A DNA stretch of 64,000 bases from positions 1 through 64,000 of the forward strand of contig SLBA01000042.1 of assembly GCA_007126575.1 (NCBI GenBank), given 5' to 3'. This document shows positions 43,717 to 52,662 of this stretch, one piece after another (position 1 is the stretch's first letter; each line of letters begins with the position of its first letter). The notes under the pieces were generated by a model. That model saw only the letters and a program-made list of their open reading frames with translations, made no database searches and was not told where the DNA came from. A program made the position numbers and the translations under genes. This stretch comes from Gemmatimonadota bacterium (GTDB lineage Bacteria; Gemmatimonadota; Gemmatimonadetes; Longimicrobiales; Gaopeijiaceae).

Positions 43717-45128
43717 GGCGCGGCCGCGCCCGCCCGAAGGGCTCGGAGTGCGGGCTCGAACTTGAGCGCCGTCTCCTCCCACTCGAGCTCCGGATCGGAG
43801 CCCTCGACGATCCCGGCTCCGGCGAAGAGGCGCCATCGGCGGCCGTACCCGACCCCCACCCGGAGCGCCGGCACGAAGTCGCCCTCGCCCCGAACGTCGA
43901 ACCATCCCACCGGCCCCGCGTACCAGCCGCGGGCGAAGGGCTCACGGGCCCGGATCAGCCGCAGCGCCGCCTCGCGGGGCCGGCCGCACACCGCGGGAGT
44001 CGGGTGGAGCGCGGCGACCAGCGAGAGGACGTCCTCGCCCTCGCGTACCGCGCCCTCGATCGGGGATTCCAGGTGCTGGATCCTGGCCAGCGGCAGGATC
44101 CGTGGGTCATCGGCCACCTGCAGACCGGTCACCCGATCGGTCAAGACATCCCTCATCTCGTCGACGGTCATGCGGTGCTCCGCCCGGTCCTTCTTCGACG
44201 CGAGGAGAGCATCCGCCTGCCGGCGATCGGTCTCGTCATCGTCTCCCCGAGCCGCCGAGCCGGCCACCGCGGTCGCATGGAGCCGCCCTCCCCTCAACTC
44301 CGCCAGGACCTCGGGGGCGGCGCCGAAGAGGGTACCCCCGGGGGCGAAGTCGAAGAGAAAGACGTGGGCCCGGGGGTTTTCATGCCGAAGAAAGCGGACC
44401 AGGTCGCCCACGGCCGGTACACGATCCAGCTCCAGGTCCTGGATCCGTGCCAGCACGGCCTTCTCGAGTTCACCGACCCGAACCGCCTCGAGCACCGCCG
44501 AGACCGCCGCGGCCCAGGCCTCCCGCTCCGCCCCGTTGCGCTCGGCAAGAACCTCGGACGCTCGCGGGACCAGGACCCTCGGTGGCACCGGGATCCGCTC
44601 GAGCTCCCCCACGAGCCGATCCAGCTCCACCTCGCCCTCCCCATCCCCATCCTCGTCTCCACCCGCGGCGACGAGTCGCTGCACGCGCAGCTCGCACCCG
44701 TCGCCCCCCCCTCGAAGCAGGACCCGAGGAAGCACGAAGCGGGCCGAAGGAAAGCCCTCCCAGGACGACGCGGACTGAGGCGCGGCCAGGAAGGAGAATC
44801 CCCCGAACACCCGCGGCGACCCATGGCCGTCCGAGGCCCCCGCCCCCTCGCCGAGCAGCGCGCGCAGCTGCCTGCGCAGCTCGACGAAGCGCCGGTCCCG
44901 CGACGGCTCGAGCGCGTGACTCTCGTCGTCTCGATCGTCGGCGACGGCGTTCGGGATCGTGAACTCGTGCAGGGTGCCGGCCCACGCCACCCAGCGATCC
45001 CCTCGCCCCCAGAACCCCCGTGACTCCCCCTCGAACCGGTCCAGGAAGACCCCGGGGTCGGTTGGGCCCATCGAGGCCTGACGGCGCCTCAACTGAAGGC
45101 CCGGGGTGGATTGGGAGGTCGACGGCAT
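43713..45128 (-). CDS. menF: Isochorismate synthase
   Basis: A 471-residue chorismate-utilising enzyme. The conserved chorismate-binding part fills the C-terminal half: ELEKAVLARIQ, FLFDFAPGGTLFGAAPEVL, ATAVAGSAARGDDDETDRRQADAL, HRMTVDEMRDVL and GRPREAALRLIRAREPFARGWYAGPVGWF. It isomerises chorismate to isochorismate for menaquinone. The N-terminal 120 residues are poorly conserved and unusually acidic. The ATG at 45128 is preferred; the longer frame runs into the upstream antiporter promoter region. It is the first gene of the operon and is divergent from the antiporter. Confidence 0.93.
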   Translation of the reverse strand: MPSTSQSTPGLQLRRRQASMGPTDPGVFLDRFEGESRGFWGRGDRWVAWAGTLHEFTIPNAVADDRDDESHALEPSRDRRFVELRRQLRALLGEGAGASDGHGSPRVFGGFSFLAAPQSASSWEGFPSARFVLPRVLLRGGGDGCELRVQRLVAAGGDEDGDGEGEVELDRLVGELERIPVPPRVLVPRASEVLAERNGAEREAWAAAVSAVLEAVRVGELEKAVLARIQDLELDRVPAVGDLVRFLRHENPRAHVFLFDFAPGGTLFGAAPEVLAELRGGRLHATAVAGSAARGDDDETDRRQADALLASKKDRAEHRMTVDEMRDVLTDRVTGLQVADDPRILPLARIQHLESPIEGAVREGEDVLSLVAALHPTPAVCGRPREAALRLIRAREPFARGWYAGPVGWFDVRGEGDFVPALRVGVGYGRRWRLFAGAGIVEGSDPELEWEETALKFEPALRALRAGAAAP

Positions 45129-45312
45129 GTATGAGTGGTGAGAGAGGATGGGGGCCGGCGCGGATCCGGGTTGCAACCGATCCGCCCTGAATATACGGAT
45201 CCGAAGCGCTCGACCAACATCCCCGGAACCAAGTTGCAGTTCCACGGTACCCGTGCACTCGGGCCGGTACGGGCCCGGGACCGCCTCCGACGACCCCGAG
45301 TTCCGAAACCGA

Positions 45313-47826
45313 ATGCCCACCTCTCTGCCGATCAACGACCCGGTCCTCATCTTTGCACTCGCCATGGGGATCTTCCTCGTGGCCCCGGTCATCTTCGAAC
45401 GGTTCAAGATCCCGGGGATCGTGGGGCTGATCGTCTTCGGGGCGATCGTCGGCCCCAACGTGCTGAACCTGCTCGAACGCGACTTCACCTTTGAGCTCCT
45501 CGGACAGGTCGGACTCCTCTACCTGGTCTTCCTGGCCGGACTCGAGCTCGACCTCAATCGTTTCAACGAGTACCGGCGCCGCTCGATCATCTTCGGGCTC
45601 TTCTCCTTCGGACTCCCGATGGGGCTGGCGGTCGGATTCATGCCCCTCCTGGGATTCTCGATTCCGGCATCGATCCTGATCGGGGCGATCATCGGCTCGC
45701 ACACCCTGCTCGCGTACCCGATCGCCAGCCGCCTCGACATTGTCAAGAATCCCGCAATCATCACCGTGATCGGGGGCACCCTGGTCACCGACACCCTGGC
45801 GCTCACCGTGCTCGCCGTCGTGGCGGGCTCGATGGTGGGAGAGCTGACCCCGGCCTTCTGGGTGCAGCTGTTCGGGGTCCTCGGCATCTACGTCGCCGCG
45901 GTCCTGATCGCGGTCCCCCGCGTCGGACGATGGTTCTTCCGAAACGTGCCCAGCCAGGCCCCGGCCGAGTTCATCTTCCTGATGGTCGTGCTCTTCGCGG
46001 TGGCGTGGGCCGCGAACCTTGCGGGCGCGGAGCCCATCATCGGGGCCTTCCTGGCGGGGCTCACCCTGAATCGGCTGATCCCGCTTCAGAGCCCCCTGAT
46101 GACCCGGGTGCGCTTCGTTGGGAACGCCCTGTTCATCCCCTTCTTCCTCCTCTCGGTGGGAATGCTCGTCGATCCCCGGGTCATGGTCGGCAGCGCCGAC
46201 GTCTGGATCATCGCCGGGGCCCTCACGGTCCTGGTCCACGTCGGAAAGTTCGGGGGCGCGTGGATCTCCCGGCTCCTCTTCCGCTACAGTCGCACCGAGG
46301 GGATGGCGATGTTCGGGCTCTCGTCCCCACAGGCCGCGGCGACCCTGGCGGTCACCTTCGTCGGCCTCGAGATCGGGCTCTTCGGTGAGGAGGTCGTCAA
46401 CGCCGTGATCATCATGATCGTGGTCACCGTCTTCGTCGGCCCCTCGGTCCTCGAGCGCTTCGGCCGCGAGCTCGCGAGGCAGGAGGAGCGCAAGCCGTAC
46501 GACCCGTCCGAAGCCCCCCGCCGGATCCTCATTCCGATCTCCAATCCGGCCACGGCCGACGCGCTGCTCGACATCTCGTTTCTCCTGCGTGGCAAGGACT
46601 CCGAAGAGGCGCTGTACCCGCTCATGGTTGTGCGCGGCACCGAAGAGGGCTCCGAGGCGCAGGTGGCCGAGGCCGAGAAGATGCTCTCGCACGCGGTCCT
46701 CTACGCGGCCGGGGCCGATGTTCCCGTCGCCCCGCTCACCCGGGTGGACCGCAACATCGCCACCGGCATCTCTCGCGCCATGGCCGAGACCCGGACCTCG
46801 ATCGTGGTGGTGGGATGGGATGGACGGAGCAGCGGGAGCCGTACCGCGGTCTTCGGCACCGTGCTTGATCAACTCCTGGAGCAGACGAAGCAGACGGTGA
46901 TCGTGGCGCGCATGGGCCACCCCCTCAACACGACGGGTCGCATGGTCCTTGTGGTTCCCCCGGGGAGCGATCGGAACCCCGGGTTCGGAGGTGCCGCGAG
47001 CCTGATCAAGAGCCTGGCATCGGAGGTCGACGCGACCCTCGAGACCCTCGTGGTGGGCGAGGACCCCTCGCGCGTCGAGCGGCTCTTCGTGGAGACGCAG
47101 CCCGAGCACCCCATGAGCTTCGAAGGCGTCGAGGGATGGGGGCCCCTGCTCTGGGAGCTCCGGACCCGCCTCGAACCCGAAGACCTCGTGGTGCTCCTCA
47201 GCGCACGGAAAGGCACACTCTCGTGGAGCCGCGAGCTCGAAAAGCTGCCGGGACAGCTCTCGTCGCTCGTACCCGAAAGCTTCCTGATCGTCTATCCTTC
47301 CGAGGCCGAGGCGCCCTCGGCAGATGCTTCCTCCCCGGCGTTGCGGATCCAGGATTCCCTGCCCAGCGCCCTCGCCGCGGAACGGGTGGTCTTCGATGTC
47401 CCGGGAGGCCCGTACCGCGAGGGGCTTCGGACCATTCTCGCCTCGCACTTCCCACCCGGAACCGACCTGACGGGCGTCGTGGAACGGCTGGCCGCAAGCG
47501 AAGAGGAGTTCTCGTCGGAGATCCGCGAGGGGATCGCCCTGCCCCACGCGCTGGTCCCCGGAATCGAGTCTCCCCTGATGTTTCTCGGCATCTCGGCCGA
47601 GGGGGTCCGCTTCCCCAATGCGATGGCCCCGTCCCGGGCGGTCTTCATCCTCCTCGGGCCCATGGAACGACGGTTCGACCACCTTCGCCTGATGACCCGG
47701 CTCGCCCGACGAATCCGGGAGAGCGAAGATGTCGACCATCTCTTCGAGGCCCGCAAGCTCGAAGACGCCGTCGCATGGTTCGCCGCCAACGAGGCTCCGG
47801 ATCCCGGAGTGCCCGCAAAGAGGTAG
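45313..47826 (+). CDS. CPA2 cation/proton antiporter with USP-like and PTS EIIA domains
   Basis: An 837-residue fusion. Residues 1-395 form the 12-13-helix CPA2/KefB-type exchanger (GIVGLIVFGAIVGPNVL, LFLAGLELDL-type YLVFLAGLELDLNRF, AGAEPIIGAFLAGLTLNR, GLSSPQAAATLAVTFVGLE). Residues about 403-680 carry universal-stress-protein-like alpha/beta segments (RRILIPISNPATADALLDIS, TSIVVVGWDGRSSG). Residues about 690-825 are an EIIA type-2 (PtsN-like) domain, with the phosphorylatable His745 in GIALPHALVP. Such antiporters may be tuned by phosphotransfer state or by a small ligand in the USP-like part. The ATG at 45313 gives a family-like N-terminus. The next gene starts 3 bp after the stop. Confidence 0.9.
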   Translation: MPTSLPINDPVLIFALAMGIFLVAPVIFERFKIPGIVGLIVFGAIVGPNVLNLLERDFTFELLGQVGLLYLVFLAGLELDLNRFNEYRRRSIIFGLFSFGLPMGLAVGFMPLLGFSIPASILIGAIIGSHTLLAYPIASRLDIVKNPAIITVIGGTLVTDTLALTVLAVVAGSMVGELTPAFWVQLFGVLGIYVAAVLIAVPRVGRWFFRNVPSQAPAEFIFLMVVLFAVAWAANLAGAEPIIGAFLAGLTLNRLIPLQSPLMTRVRFVGNALFIPFFLLSVGMLVDPRVMVGSADVWIIAGALTVLVHVGKFGGAWISRLLFRYSRTEGMAMFGLSSPQAAATLAVTFVGLEIGLFGEEVVNAVIIMIVVTVFVGPSVLERFGRELARQEERKPYDPSEAPRRILIPISNPATADALLDISFLLRGKDSEEALYPLMVVRGTEEGSEAQVAEAEKMLSHAVLYAAGADVPVAPLTRVDRNIATGISRAMAETRTSIVVVGWDGRSSGSRTAVFGTVLDQLLEQTKQTVIVARMGHPLNTTGRMVLVVPPGSDRNPGFGGAASLIKSLASEVDATLETLVVGEDPSRVERLFVETQPEHPMSFEGVEGWGPLLWELRTRLEPEDLVVLLSARKGTLSWSRELEKLPGQLSSLVPESFLIVYPSEAEAPSADASSPALRIQDSLPSALAAERVVFDVPGGPYREGLRTILASHFPPGTDLTGVVERLAASEEEFSSEIREGIALPHALVPGIESPLMFLGISAEGVRFPNAMAPSRAVFILLGPMERRFDHLRLMTRLARRIRESEDVDHLFEARKLEDAVAWFAANEAPDPGVPAKR

Positions 47827-47829
47827 CGC

Positions 47830-48447
47830 ATGGAACCGATCAGCCCACTCGTGGCCCAGACCGAAGGGCTCCAGCCGTGGAGACGGGTCTTTCATGCCGC
47901 GAACGGGCTGGGGGTCCTGGCGCTCCTGCTCTTCACTCCGGTGCCCCAGTTCGAGCTGGCGATCCTCCTCGGGGCGGCTGCCGTGGGCGCGCTCCTCCTC
48001 GACTGGCTCCGGTTGCGATCCCCCCGGGTCAACCGCCTCTTCTTCCGGCTCCTGAAGCGTCTCGCCTCTCCCCGCGAGGCCGAGGGGATTGCCTCGTCGA
48101 CCTGGTTCCTGATCGGCATCTCGCTCACCCTTCTTCTCTTCCCACAAGCCGTGGCGGTGGGGGCGATCCTGGTCCTGTCGCTCGCGGACCCCGCGGCCAG
48201 CTATCTGGGCCGGCGGTGGGGGCGCACGCCCTTCGGGTCGGGAACGGTCGAGGGCTCACTCACCTTCCTCTGCGTCTCCGCCTTCCTCCTTGTCCCCCTG
48301 GCGGGCTGGATCCCCGGCGGAGTCACGGCGCTTCTCGTCACCGGAATCGAACGGGTGCCGTGGCCCCTCGATGACAATCTGACGATCCCTCTCGCCACGG
48401 GCGTCCTCCTCTGGTCCCTCCTGCCGGTCGGCACCCCGCTGCTTTGA
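47830..48447 (+). CDS. CTP-dependent lipid kinase family (dolichol/phytol/DAG kinase-like)
   Basis: A 205-residue integral membrane protein with about seven helices. The family signature VLSLADPAASYLGRRWGRTPFG plus GTVEGSLTFL, and near the end ERVPWPLDDNLTIPL, match the SEC59/DGK1/VTE5 group, which phosphorylates polyprenols, phytol or diacylglycerol with CTP. Prokaryotic members are short like this one. The substrate in this organism is unknown; polyprenol or diacylglycerol recycling is the simplest guess. It begins 3 bp after the antiporter gene and is likely co-transcribed. Confidence 0.85.
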   Translation: MEPISPLVAQTEGLQPWRRVFHAANGLGVLALLLFTPVPQFELAILLGAAAVGALLLDWLRLRSPRVNRLFFRLLKRLASPREAEGIASSTWFLIGISLTLLLFPQAVAVGAILVLSLADPAASYLGRRWGRTPFGSGTVEGSLTFLCVSAFLLVPLAGWIPGGVTALLVTGIERVPWPLDDNLTIPLATGVLLWSLLPVGTPLL

Positions 48448-48455
48448 CACATCGA

Positions 48456-48484
48456 GTAACAGTACAGAAACAGATCTGTACAAT
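48456..48484 (+). promoter_or_regulatory. Promoter and operator-like palindrome of the porin gene
   Basis: GTAACA (48456-48461), 17-bp spacer and TACAAT (48479-48484). The palindrome GTACAG-N8-CTGTAC (48462-48481) fills the spacer and overlaps the -10 element. A second dyad GTTAC-N6-GTAAC follows 20 bp downstream. The layout fits repressor control. Confidence 0.55.
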
Positions 48485-48543
48485 CGTGAAAACATCTCCA
48501 GCTTGTTACTGGAACGTAACGGCCCCCAAGCTCAGGTGTTTCG

Positions 48544-49695
48544 GTGACTTCCATCTTCTGCACAGCGCTGCTCGTGGCATCCGCGGCGTGTCTCGGATCC
48601 GGCGCGCCCGGCGGTGGCGAGGTCGAGGGGGCCGGCAAGCCTCCCGTCTCGATCGCGCATCCGACGCACGAGCTCGCCGCCCCCCTCTTCGGACCCTTCA
48701 CCTTCGGAACCTGGATCCAGCCGCTCTTCGAGCTTCGGGACTGGCAGGACCACGAGTCGACCGTGGGATTCCGACTTCGGCGGGCCCGCCTGATCGTGAA
48801 TGGGCAGGGGCTCGACGGCCGGCTCCGCTTTCGCCTGATGCCCGACCTGGCGAGCACCCCCCAGCTGCGCGACGCCTGGATCCAGCTCGACGGCAACGCC
48901 GGGTGGGTCCGTATGGGTCAGCAGACCGTCCCCTTCTCTCTTCAGCGAGAGGTCACGATGGCCCGGGGCCACTTCGGCGATCGGGCGCTCGCCGGCCGCC
49001 GCTTCGAGCTCTCGGGGGGTCGGGACATCGGCGTCGTCGTGGGGACCGGCACGTCGGCCGGCCACTTGCGAGTGAGCGCGGGGGCCTTCAATGGCCGAGG
49101 CCCCAATCGGTCCGATCCCTCGCCCTTCCCTCTGCTCGCAGCCCGCGCCGGAGTCGCCGTCGGGGGTCCCGTCCCGAACGGCGAGACCGACCTGGCCCGG
49201 ACCCCGGGCACGGTGGTGGCCCTCGGGGGAGCCCTGATGGGGTCGAGGGACAGCTTCCTGCGTCCGCGTCCGGGATTCGCCGCGGACCAGACCGCCGACT
49301 GGAGGAGTTGGACGATCGACCTCCTGGTCCGCTCCCGAGGGCTCTCGGTAACGGGCGCGTGGTTCGCGCAGTCCGTCACCACGCCCCCACCGGGAGAGTC
49401 CCCCACCTCGGTCGAGATCCCGGGAGAAGGGTGGTACGTCGGTGCGGGCTGGCTCCTGCCCATCGAGGCCGGCGTGCCCGTCCCCGACATGGAGGTCGTG
49501 GTCCGGCACTCCCGGGCCCGCTGGGATCTGGCCCGGCAAGGCTCAGGGGAGCGCGAGTCCGCGATCGGGCTGACCCTCTTTCACAGGGACCACGCGGTCC
49601 AGACCCGACTCCAGCTCACCCGCGAGCGCGGCATGCTCACCGGGCTCTCCGACCGAAGTACCCGCCTGACCCTCGAGCACCAGCTGTTCATGTAG
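48544..49695 (+). CDS. Phosphate-selective porin O/P-like outer-membrane protein
   Basis: A 383-residue barrel-type protein. The N-terminus is a short hydrophobic signal (IFCTALLVASAACLG) with a possible lipobox-like AAC. FGTWIQPLFELRD, VGFRLRRARLIVNGQGLDGRLRFRLM and LRDAWIQLD.GWVRMGQQTVPFS correspond to the start of the OprO/OprP fold (PF07396), and the C-terminus ends LEHQLFM. The GTG at 48544 is the only start that keeps the signal. Selectivity for phosphate or polyphosphate is not established in this lineage. The palindromic promoter upstream suggests specific control. Confidence 0.75.
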   Translation: MTSIFCTALLVASAACLGSGAPGGGEVEGAGKPPVSIAHPTHELAAPLFGPFTFGTWIQPLFELRDWQDHESTVGFRLRRARLIVNGQGLDGRLRFRLMPDLASTPQLRDAWIQLDGNAGWVRMGQQTVPFSLQREVTMARGHFGDRALAGRRFELSGGRDIGVVVGTGTSAGHLRVSAGAFNGRGPNRSDPSPFPLLAARAGVAVGGPVPNGETDLARTPGTVVALGGALMGSRDSFLRPRPGFAADQTADWRSWTIDLLVRSRGLSVTGAWFAQSVTTPPPGESPTSVEIPGEGWYVGAGWLLPIEAGVPVPDMEVVVRHSRARWDLARQGSGERESAIGLTLFHRDHAVQTRLQLTRERGMLTGLSDRSTRLTLEHQLFM

Positions 49696-49747
49696 GGGGG
49701 GGCGCAACCCGATCCCGTGATGCCACCCTCATCCGACTGACATTGGC

Positions 49748-50782
49748 TCAGGGGATGGTGGCGCGGCCGATCGTGTGCGTGTCGGTCGCGAACCAGATCG
49801 CGTTGCTCGCGGCGTCGAAGACCATGTGCCGCACGTTTCCGCCTCCCGAGGGCACCTCGGAGACCGAGAAGAACTCCTCGGTCGCGGGATCGAACCCCAC
49901 GAAGCGGTTGGGCGAACGGTTGCTCTCGACGTACCAGATCCGGTCCCGGGCATCGACCGCCATCGCGTAGAGACCGCTCTCCTCTCCCCCGGGCGACTGC
50001 CATTGGTCCATCTCGCCCGAGACCGGGTCGAACACGCCCACGAATCCGTACGCGGCGTCCACCCACCAGATCCGATCGTCCGACGTCACCCCGATCCGTC
50101 GAATCCGGCTGCCCTCGAATGGAGTCTCGAACATCTCGAGTTCGAGGGTCTCCGGATCGACGGTGCCGATCCGATTGCTCCCCATGAAGGCCACCCACGG
50201 GCGATCGCTCGAGTCCAGCACGATCCCGTAGGGCCGCATCTCCTCGCCGGGCACCCCCACGGCCTCGATCACGCCGGTCACGGGTGAAAAGCGGGCCACG
50301 TATCCGGCCGGCGCCGAGCGCTGGGCCGTGAACCAGATCTCACCGCTCGCGTTCTGGACCATCGTGTGGGGGTCCCGCACACCCTCGGGCATGTCGTATC
50401 GGAGCACCTCGCCGGTGGCCGGATCAAGGCGCCCGATGTGGGCATCGCCGTTCCCCGCGTACCAGGGGAAGCCCTCGGTGTCGACGATCACATTGTGCGG
50501 CGCGGAGCCTTCGGGGAGGGCGTAGCGGTACATCTCTCCGGTCTCGGGATCCAGGAAGCCCATGTAGTCCCCGAGCTGGCCCACGAACCAGATCGATCCG
50601 TCGAGCCCGACGAAGGGATCGCGAGGCCGGGTGTCCTCCCAGGGAACATCCCACTCCTCGAACTCCGGTTCGCTCCCGGAGACCGCGGGCAGGTCGGGGT
50701 CGTCCGGTGTCTGTGCGACGCCGGGCCCGGCCAGGGCACCGAAGACGAATAGGAGGGGGATCAGGGTGATGGTCGTTCGCAT
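49748..50782 (-). CDS. Secreted Vgb-like beta-propeller protein
   Basis: A 344-residue exported protein. The signal peptide ends near GPGVAQ. Six to seven propeller blades follow, each with a phrase like GSIWFVGQLGDYMGFLDP, GFPWYAGNGDAHIGRLDP, GEIWFTAQRS, RIWWVDAAYGFVGVFDP and RIWYVES. This resembles virginiamycin B lyase (Vgb) and related streptogramin-lyase-like proteins. However, the last blade reads IWFATDTHTIGR, where true Vgb enzymes have an acidic residue, so lyase activity is doubtful. It may be a secreted binding protein. It is divergent from the coiled-coil gene. Confidence 0.78.
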   Translation of the reverse strand: MRTTITLIPLLFVFGALAGPGVAQTPDDPDLPAVSGSEPEFEEWDVPWEDTRPRDPFVGLDGSIWFVGQLGDYMGFLDPETGEMYRYALPEGSAPHNVIVDTEGFPWYAGNGDAHIGRLDPATGEVLRYDMPEGVRDPHTMVQNASGEIWFTAQRSAPAGYVARFSPVTGVIEAVGVPGEEMRPYGIVLDSSDRPWVAFMGSNRIGTVDPETLELEMFETPFEGSRIRRIGVTSDDRIWWVDAAYGFVGVFDPVSGEMDQWQSPGGEESGLYAMAVDARDRIWYVESNRSPNRFVGFDPATEEFFSVSEVPSGGGNVRHMVFDAASNAIWFATDTHTIGRATIP

Positions 50783-51005
50783 GTCCGGGACCCTCTGATG
50801 GAATGATCGCTGGGGTGTGGGGTGCGCACCGAGCGGGCGGAGCGGTTCAGGATCCGATCGGGAACCCCGGAACTTCGGAGTCGTGTCACTGTAGGACCCT
50901 GCACTTCCCCGGGGGTCGAGAACGCACGATCGACCTCGCGGCTGACGGGTGGTACATTCATCCGCGACGATAAGTTCACTGTGCGTTCAAACAGGAAGCC
51001 AAACT

Positions 51006-51584
51006 ATGCGATTTTTCGAAGCGACGTTGAGCCGCCTCTCGATCGCGATGATCGCCGCTGCTCTCATGGCCACGCCCCTCGTGGCGCAGGGCCCACCGGT
51101 GCAGCAGGATCAGATGCAGATGCAGATGCCGGACTCGGTGCAGGAGATGATCACCGAGGCGCAGGCCATCCAGCAGGAGATCCAGGGATTGCAGTCGCAG
51201 GCGATGGCGAGCAATGAGGAGCTCCAGGTCATGGAAAACCAGCTTCGGGAGATGGTGCAGGCCGCGATCTCCGAGATCGAGCCGGAGTTCGATGCGCTGA
51301 TCGAGCGGATGGGTGAGCTCGAGGCCGAGTTCATGGCCGCGCAGCAGTCCGAGGACCAGGAGGCGCTCCAGCAGCTCCAGATGGAGGCTCAGCAGCTCCA
51401 GACCCGACTTCAGACGGCCGAGCAGGAAGCGGTCGAGCTTCCCGAGATCCAGGAAGAGATCGAGGTCTTCGAGGACGAGCTCCTGGCCGAGATGACGCGA
51501 CAGGACCCCGACGCCCCCGAGAAGCTGGACCGACTCGAGGATCTGGCGGAGCGGATCCAGGCTGCGATGGGCGGGATCGGCTGA
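51006..51584 (+). CDS. Periplasmic coiled-coil protein of unknown function
   Basis: A 192-residue exported protein. The signal peptide (about 1-28) ends in ALMATPLVAQ. The mature part is almost entirely alpha-helical coiled coil, very rich in Gln, Glu and Met (for example QQDQMQMQMP and QEALQQLQMEAQQLQTRLQT). It resembles Skp/OmpH-type chaperones in composition and length, but the Skp motif is not clear. The ATG at 51006 follows AGGAAG. The GTACATT promoter element stands about 55 bp upstream. Function unknown. Confidence 0.7.
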   Translation: MRFFEATLSRLSIAMIAAALMATPLVAQGPPVQQDQMQMQMPDSVQEMITEAQAIQQEIQGLQSQAMASNEELQVMENQLREMVQAAISEIEPEFDALIERMGELEAEFMAAQQSEDQEALQQLQMEAQQLQTRLQTAEQEAVELPEIQEEIEVFEDELLAEMTRQDPDAPEKLDRLEDLAERIQAAMGGIG

Positions 51585-51616
51585 ACCGACCCCGCTGACG
51601 CCTGAGTACGTCGACG

Positions 51617-51653
51617 CCCCTCGGCCTCCCGGAGTTCCGGTAAGGCCGGGGGG
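51617..51653. terminator. GC-rich hairpin between convergent genes
   Basis: CCCCTCGGCCT pairs with AGGCCGGGGGG (11 bp with one wobble), and CCGGA/TCCGG caps the loop. It lies in the 79-bp gap between convergent genes. No U-run follows, so termination could be Rho-assisted or weak in both directions. Confidence 0.5.
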
Positions 51654-51663
51654 CTTCGTCGTA

Positions 51664-52446
51664 CTACCGCGAGCCCGCCTTCTGTCCCTCCGGGGGAAGC
51701 TTCCCTCCCGTCTCGAGGTAGAAGGCGAACTCGTCGGGCAGGCTGCTCGACCGGATGGCCGCCGCGGCCTCGTCGACCGGGTACTCGACCCGAATCGGCT
51801 CCCACTTCGGATCGGCATCGGCACCGAACTCCACCCGGGCCCACCCCGCCCGGGGATCCCCGTCCTTGGGACGCCCGACCGAACCGGTATTCACCAGGCG
51901 AACCCCGTCGACCACCCGACTCCACGGAATGTGCGTGTGGCCGAAGGCGATCGCGTCCCCCTCCCGGGCCCCGAGCGTCCCGATCATCTTGCGAGCGAAG
52001 GCATCGTTCCGATCCTCGGTCCAGTAGACCGTATTGAGGACCGCGTTGCCGTGGATCAGGATGAGCCTCGGGCCGGAGGCATGCCCCCCCATCGGCCTCA
52101 GGTCGATCCGGAAGGGGAGGGATGCGAGCCACGCCTTGGTGGTCGACGACGTGTGGTCGAGCGTCCACCGATAGCTCTCGTGCGACAGCACCTCCTGTCG
52201 GGGATCCTCGTACCGGCACCCGCAGTGTTCGTACCCGGTGGCCGTGGTCGAGTCGTAGTTTCCGGCCACCCCCTGGATCCCCAGCTCCCGAATCCGATCA
52301 CAGACCCCGTCCGGCCATGGAGCGTACCCGACCAGGTCTCCCAGGTGAAGGATCGCATCGATGCCGGGCCGCGTCTGGATGTCGCGCAGCACCGCATCGA
52401 GTGCAGGGAGATTCCCGTGGATATCGGAGATCAGGGCGTATCGCAT
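51664..52446 (-). CDS. Calcineurin-like metallophosphoesterase
   Basis: A 260-residue cytoplasmic phosphoesterase. The dinuclear metal motifs run in order: MRYALISDIHGNLPALDAVL, HLGDLVGYAPWPDG, GVAGNYDSTT, LILIHGN and FGHTHIPW, followed by LVNTGSVGRPKDGDPRAGW. This is the YfcE/DR1281-like single-domain group, with unknown substrate. The ATG at 52446 follows GAGGA and gives a family-like start; an upstream ATG would add 45 unrelated residues. It converges with the coiled-coil gene. Confidence 0.9.
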   Translation of the reverse strand: MRYALISDIHGNLPALDAVLRDIQTRPGIDAILHLGDLVGYAPWPDGVCDRIRELGIQGVAGNYDSTTATGYEHCGCRYEDPRQEVLSHESYRWTLDHTSSTTKAWLASLPFRIDLRPMGGHASGPRLILIHGNAVLNTVYWTEDRNDAFARKMIGTLGAREGDAIAFGHTHIPWSRVVDGVRLVNTGSVGRPKDGDPRAGWARVEFGADADPKWEPIRVEYPVDEAAAAIRSSSLPDEFAFYLETGGKLPPEGQKAGSR

Positions 52447-52662
52447 GGGGCATTCCTCGCGGACGGACGGCGGGCAGACGGTCGGCGGTGCGCCGATGCT
52501 CGAGCACGGAACGGCGTCCCGAATGGATCGGAACCACCGGCTGATTAAATATAGAACCCACCCGACTCCCGAAACCCCCACCCGCTTCCGAGACTATTTT
52601 GTTACCTTCCTCAGCGTTCCGCATTTCGCCATCCGGCCGCCCGCCCCGAATCACACGACCCG

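Noticed and set aside
44470-48147. 1225-residue open frame opposite the antiporter and menF
   Set aside because: It spans two well-recognised genes in antisense and ends inside menF; its composition is repetitive Glu/Asp/His typical of shadow frames.
48460-48485. LexA/SOS box at the porin promoter
   Set aside because: The LexA dyad is CTGT-N8-ACAG. The sequence here has the half-sites in the opposite order, so the match is only superficial.
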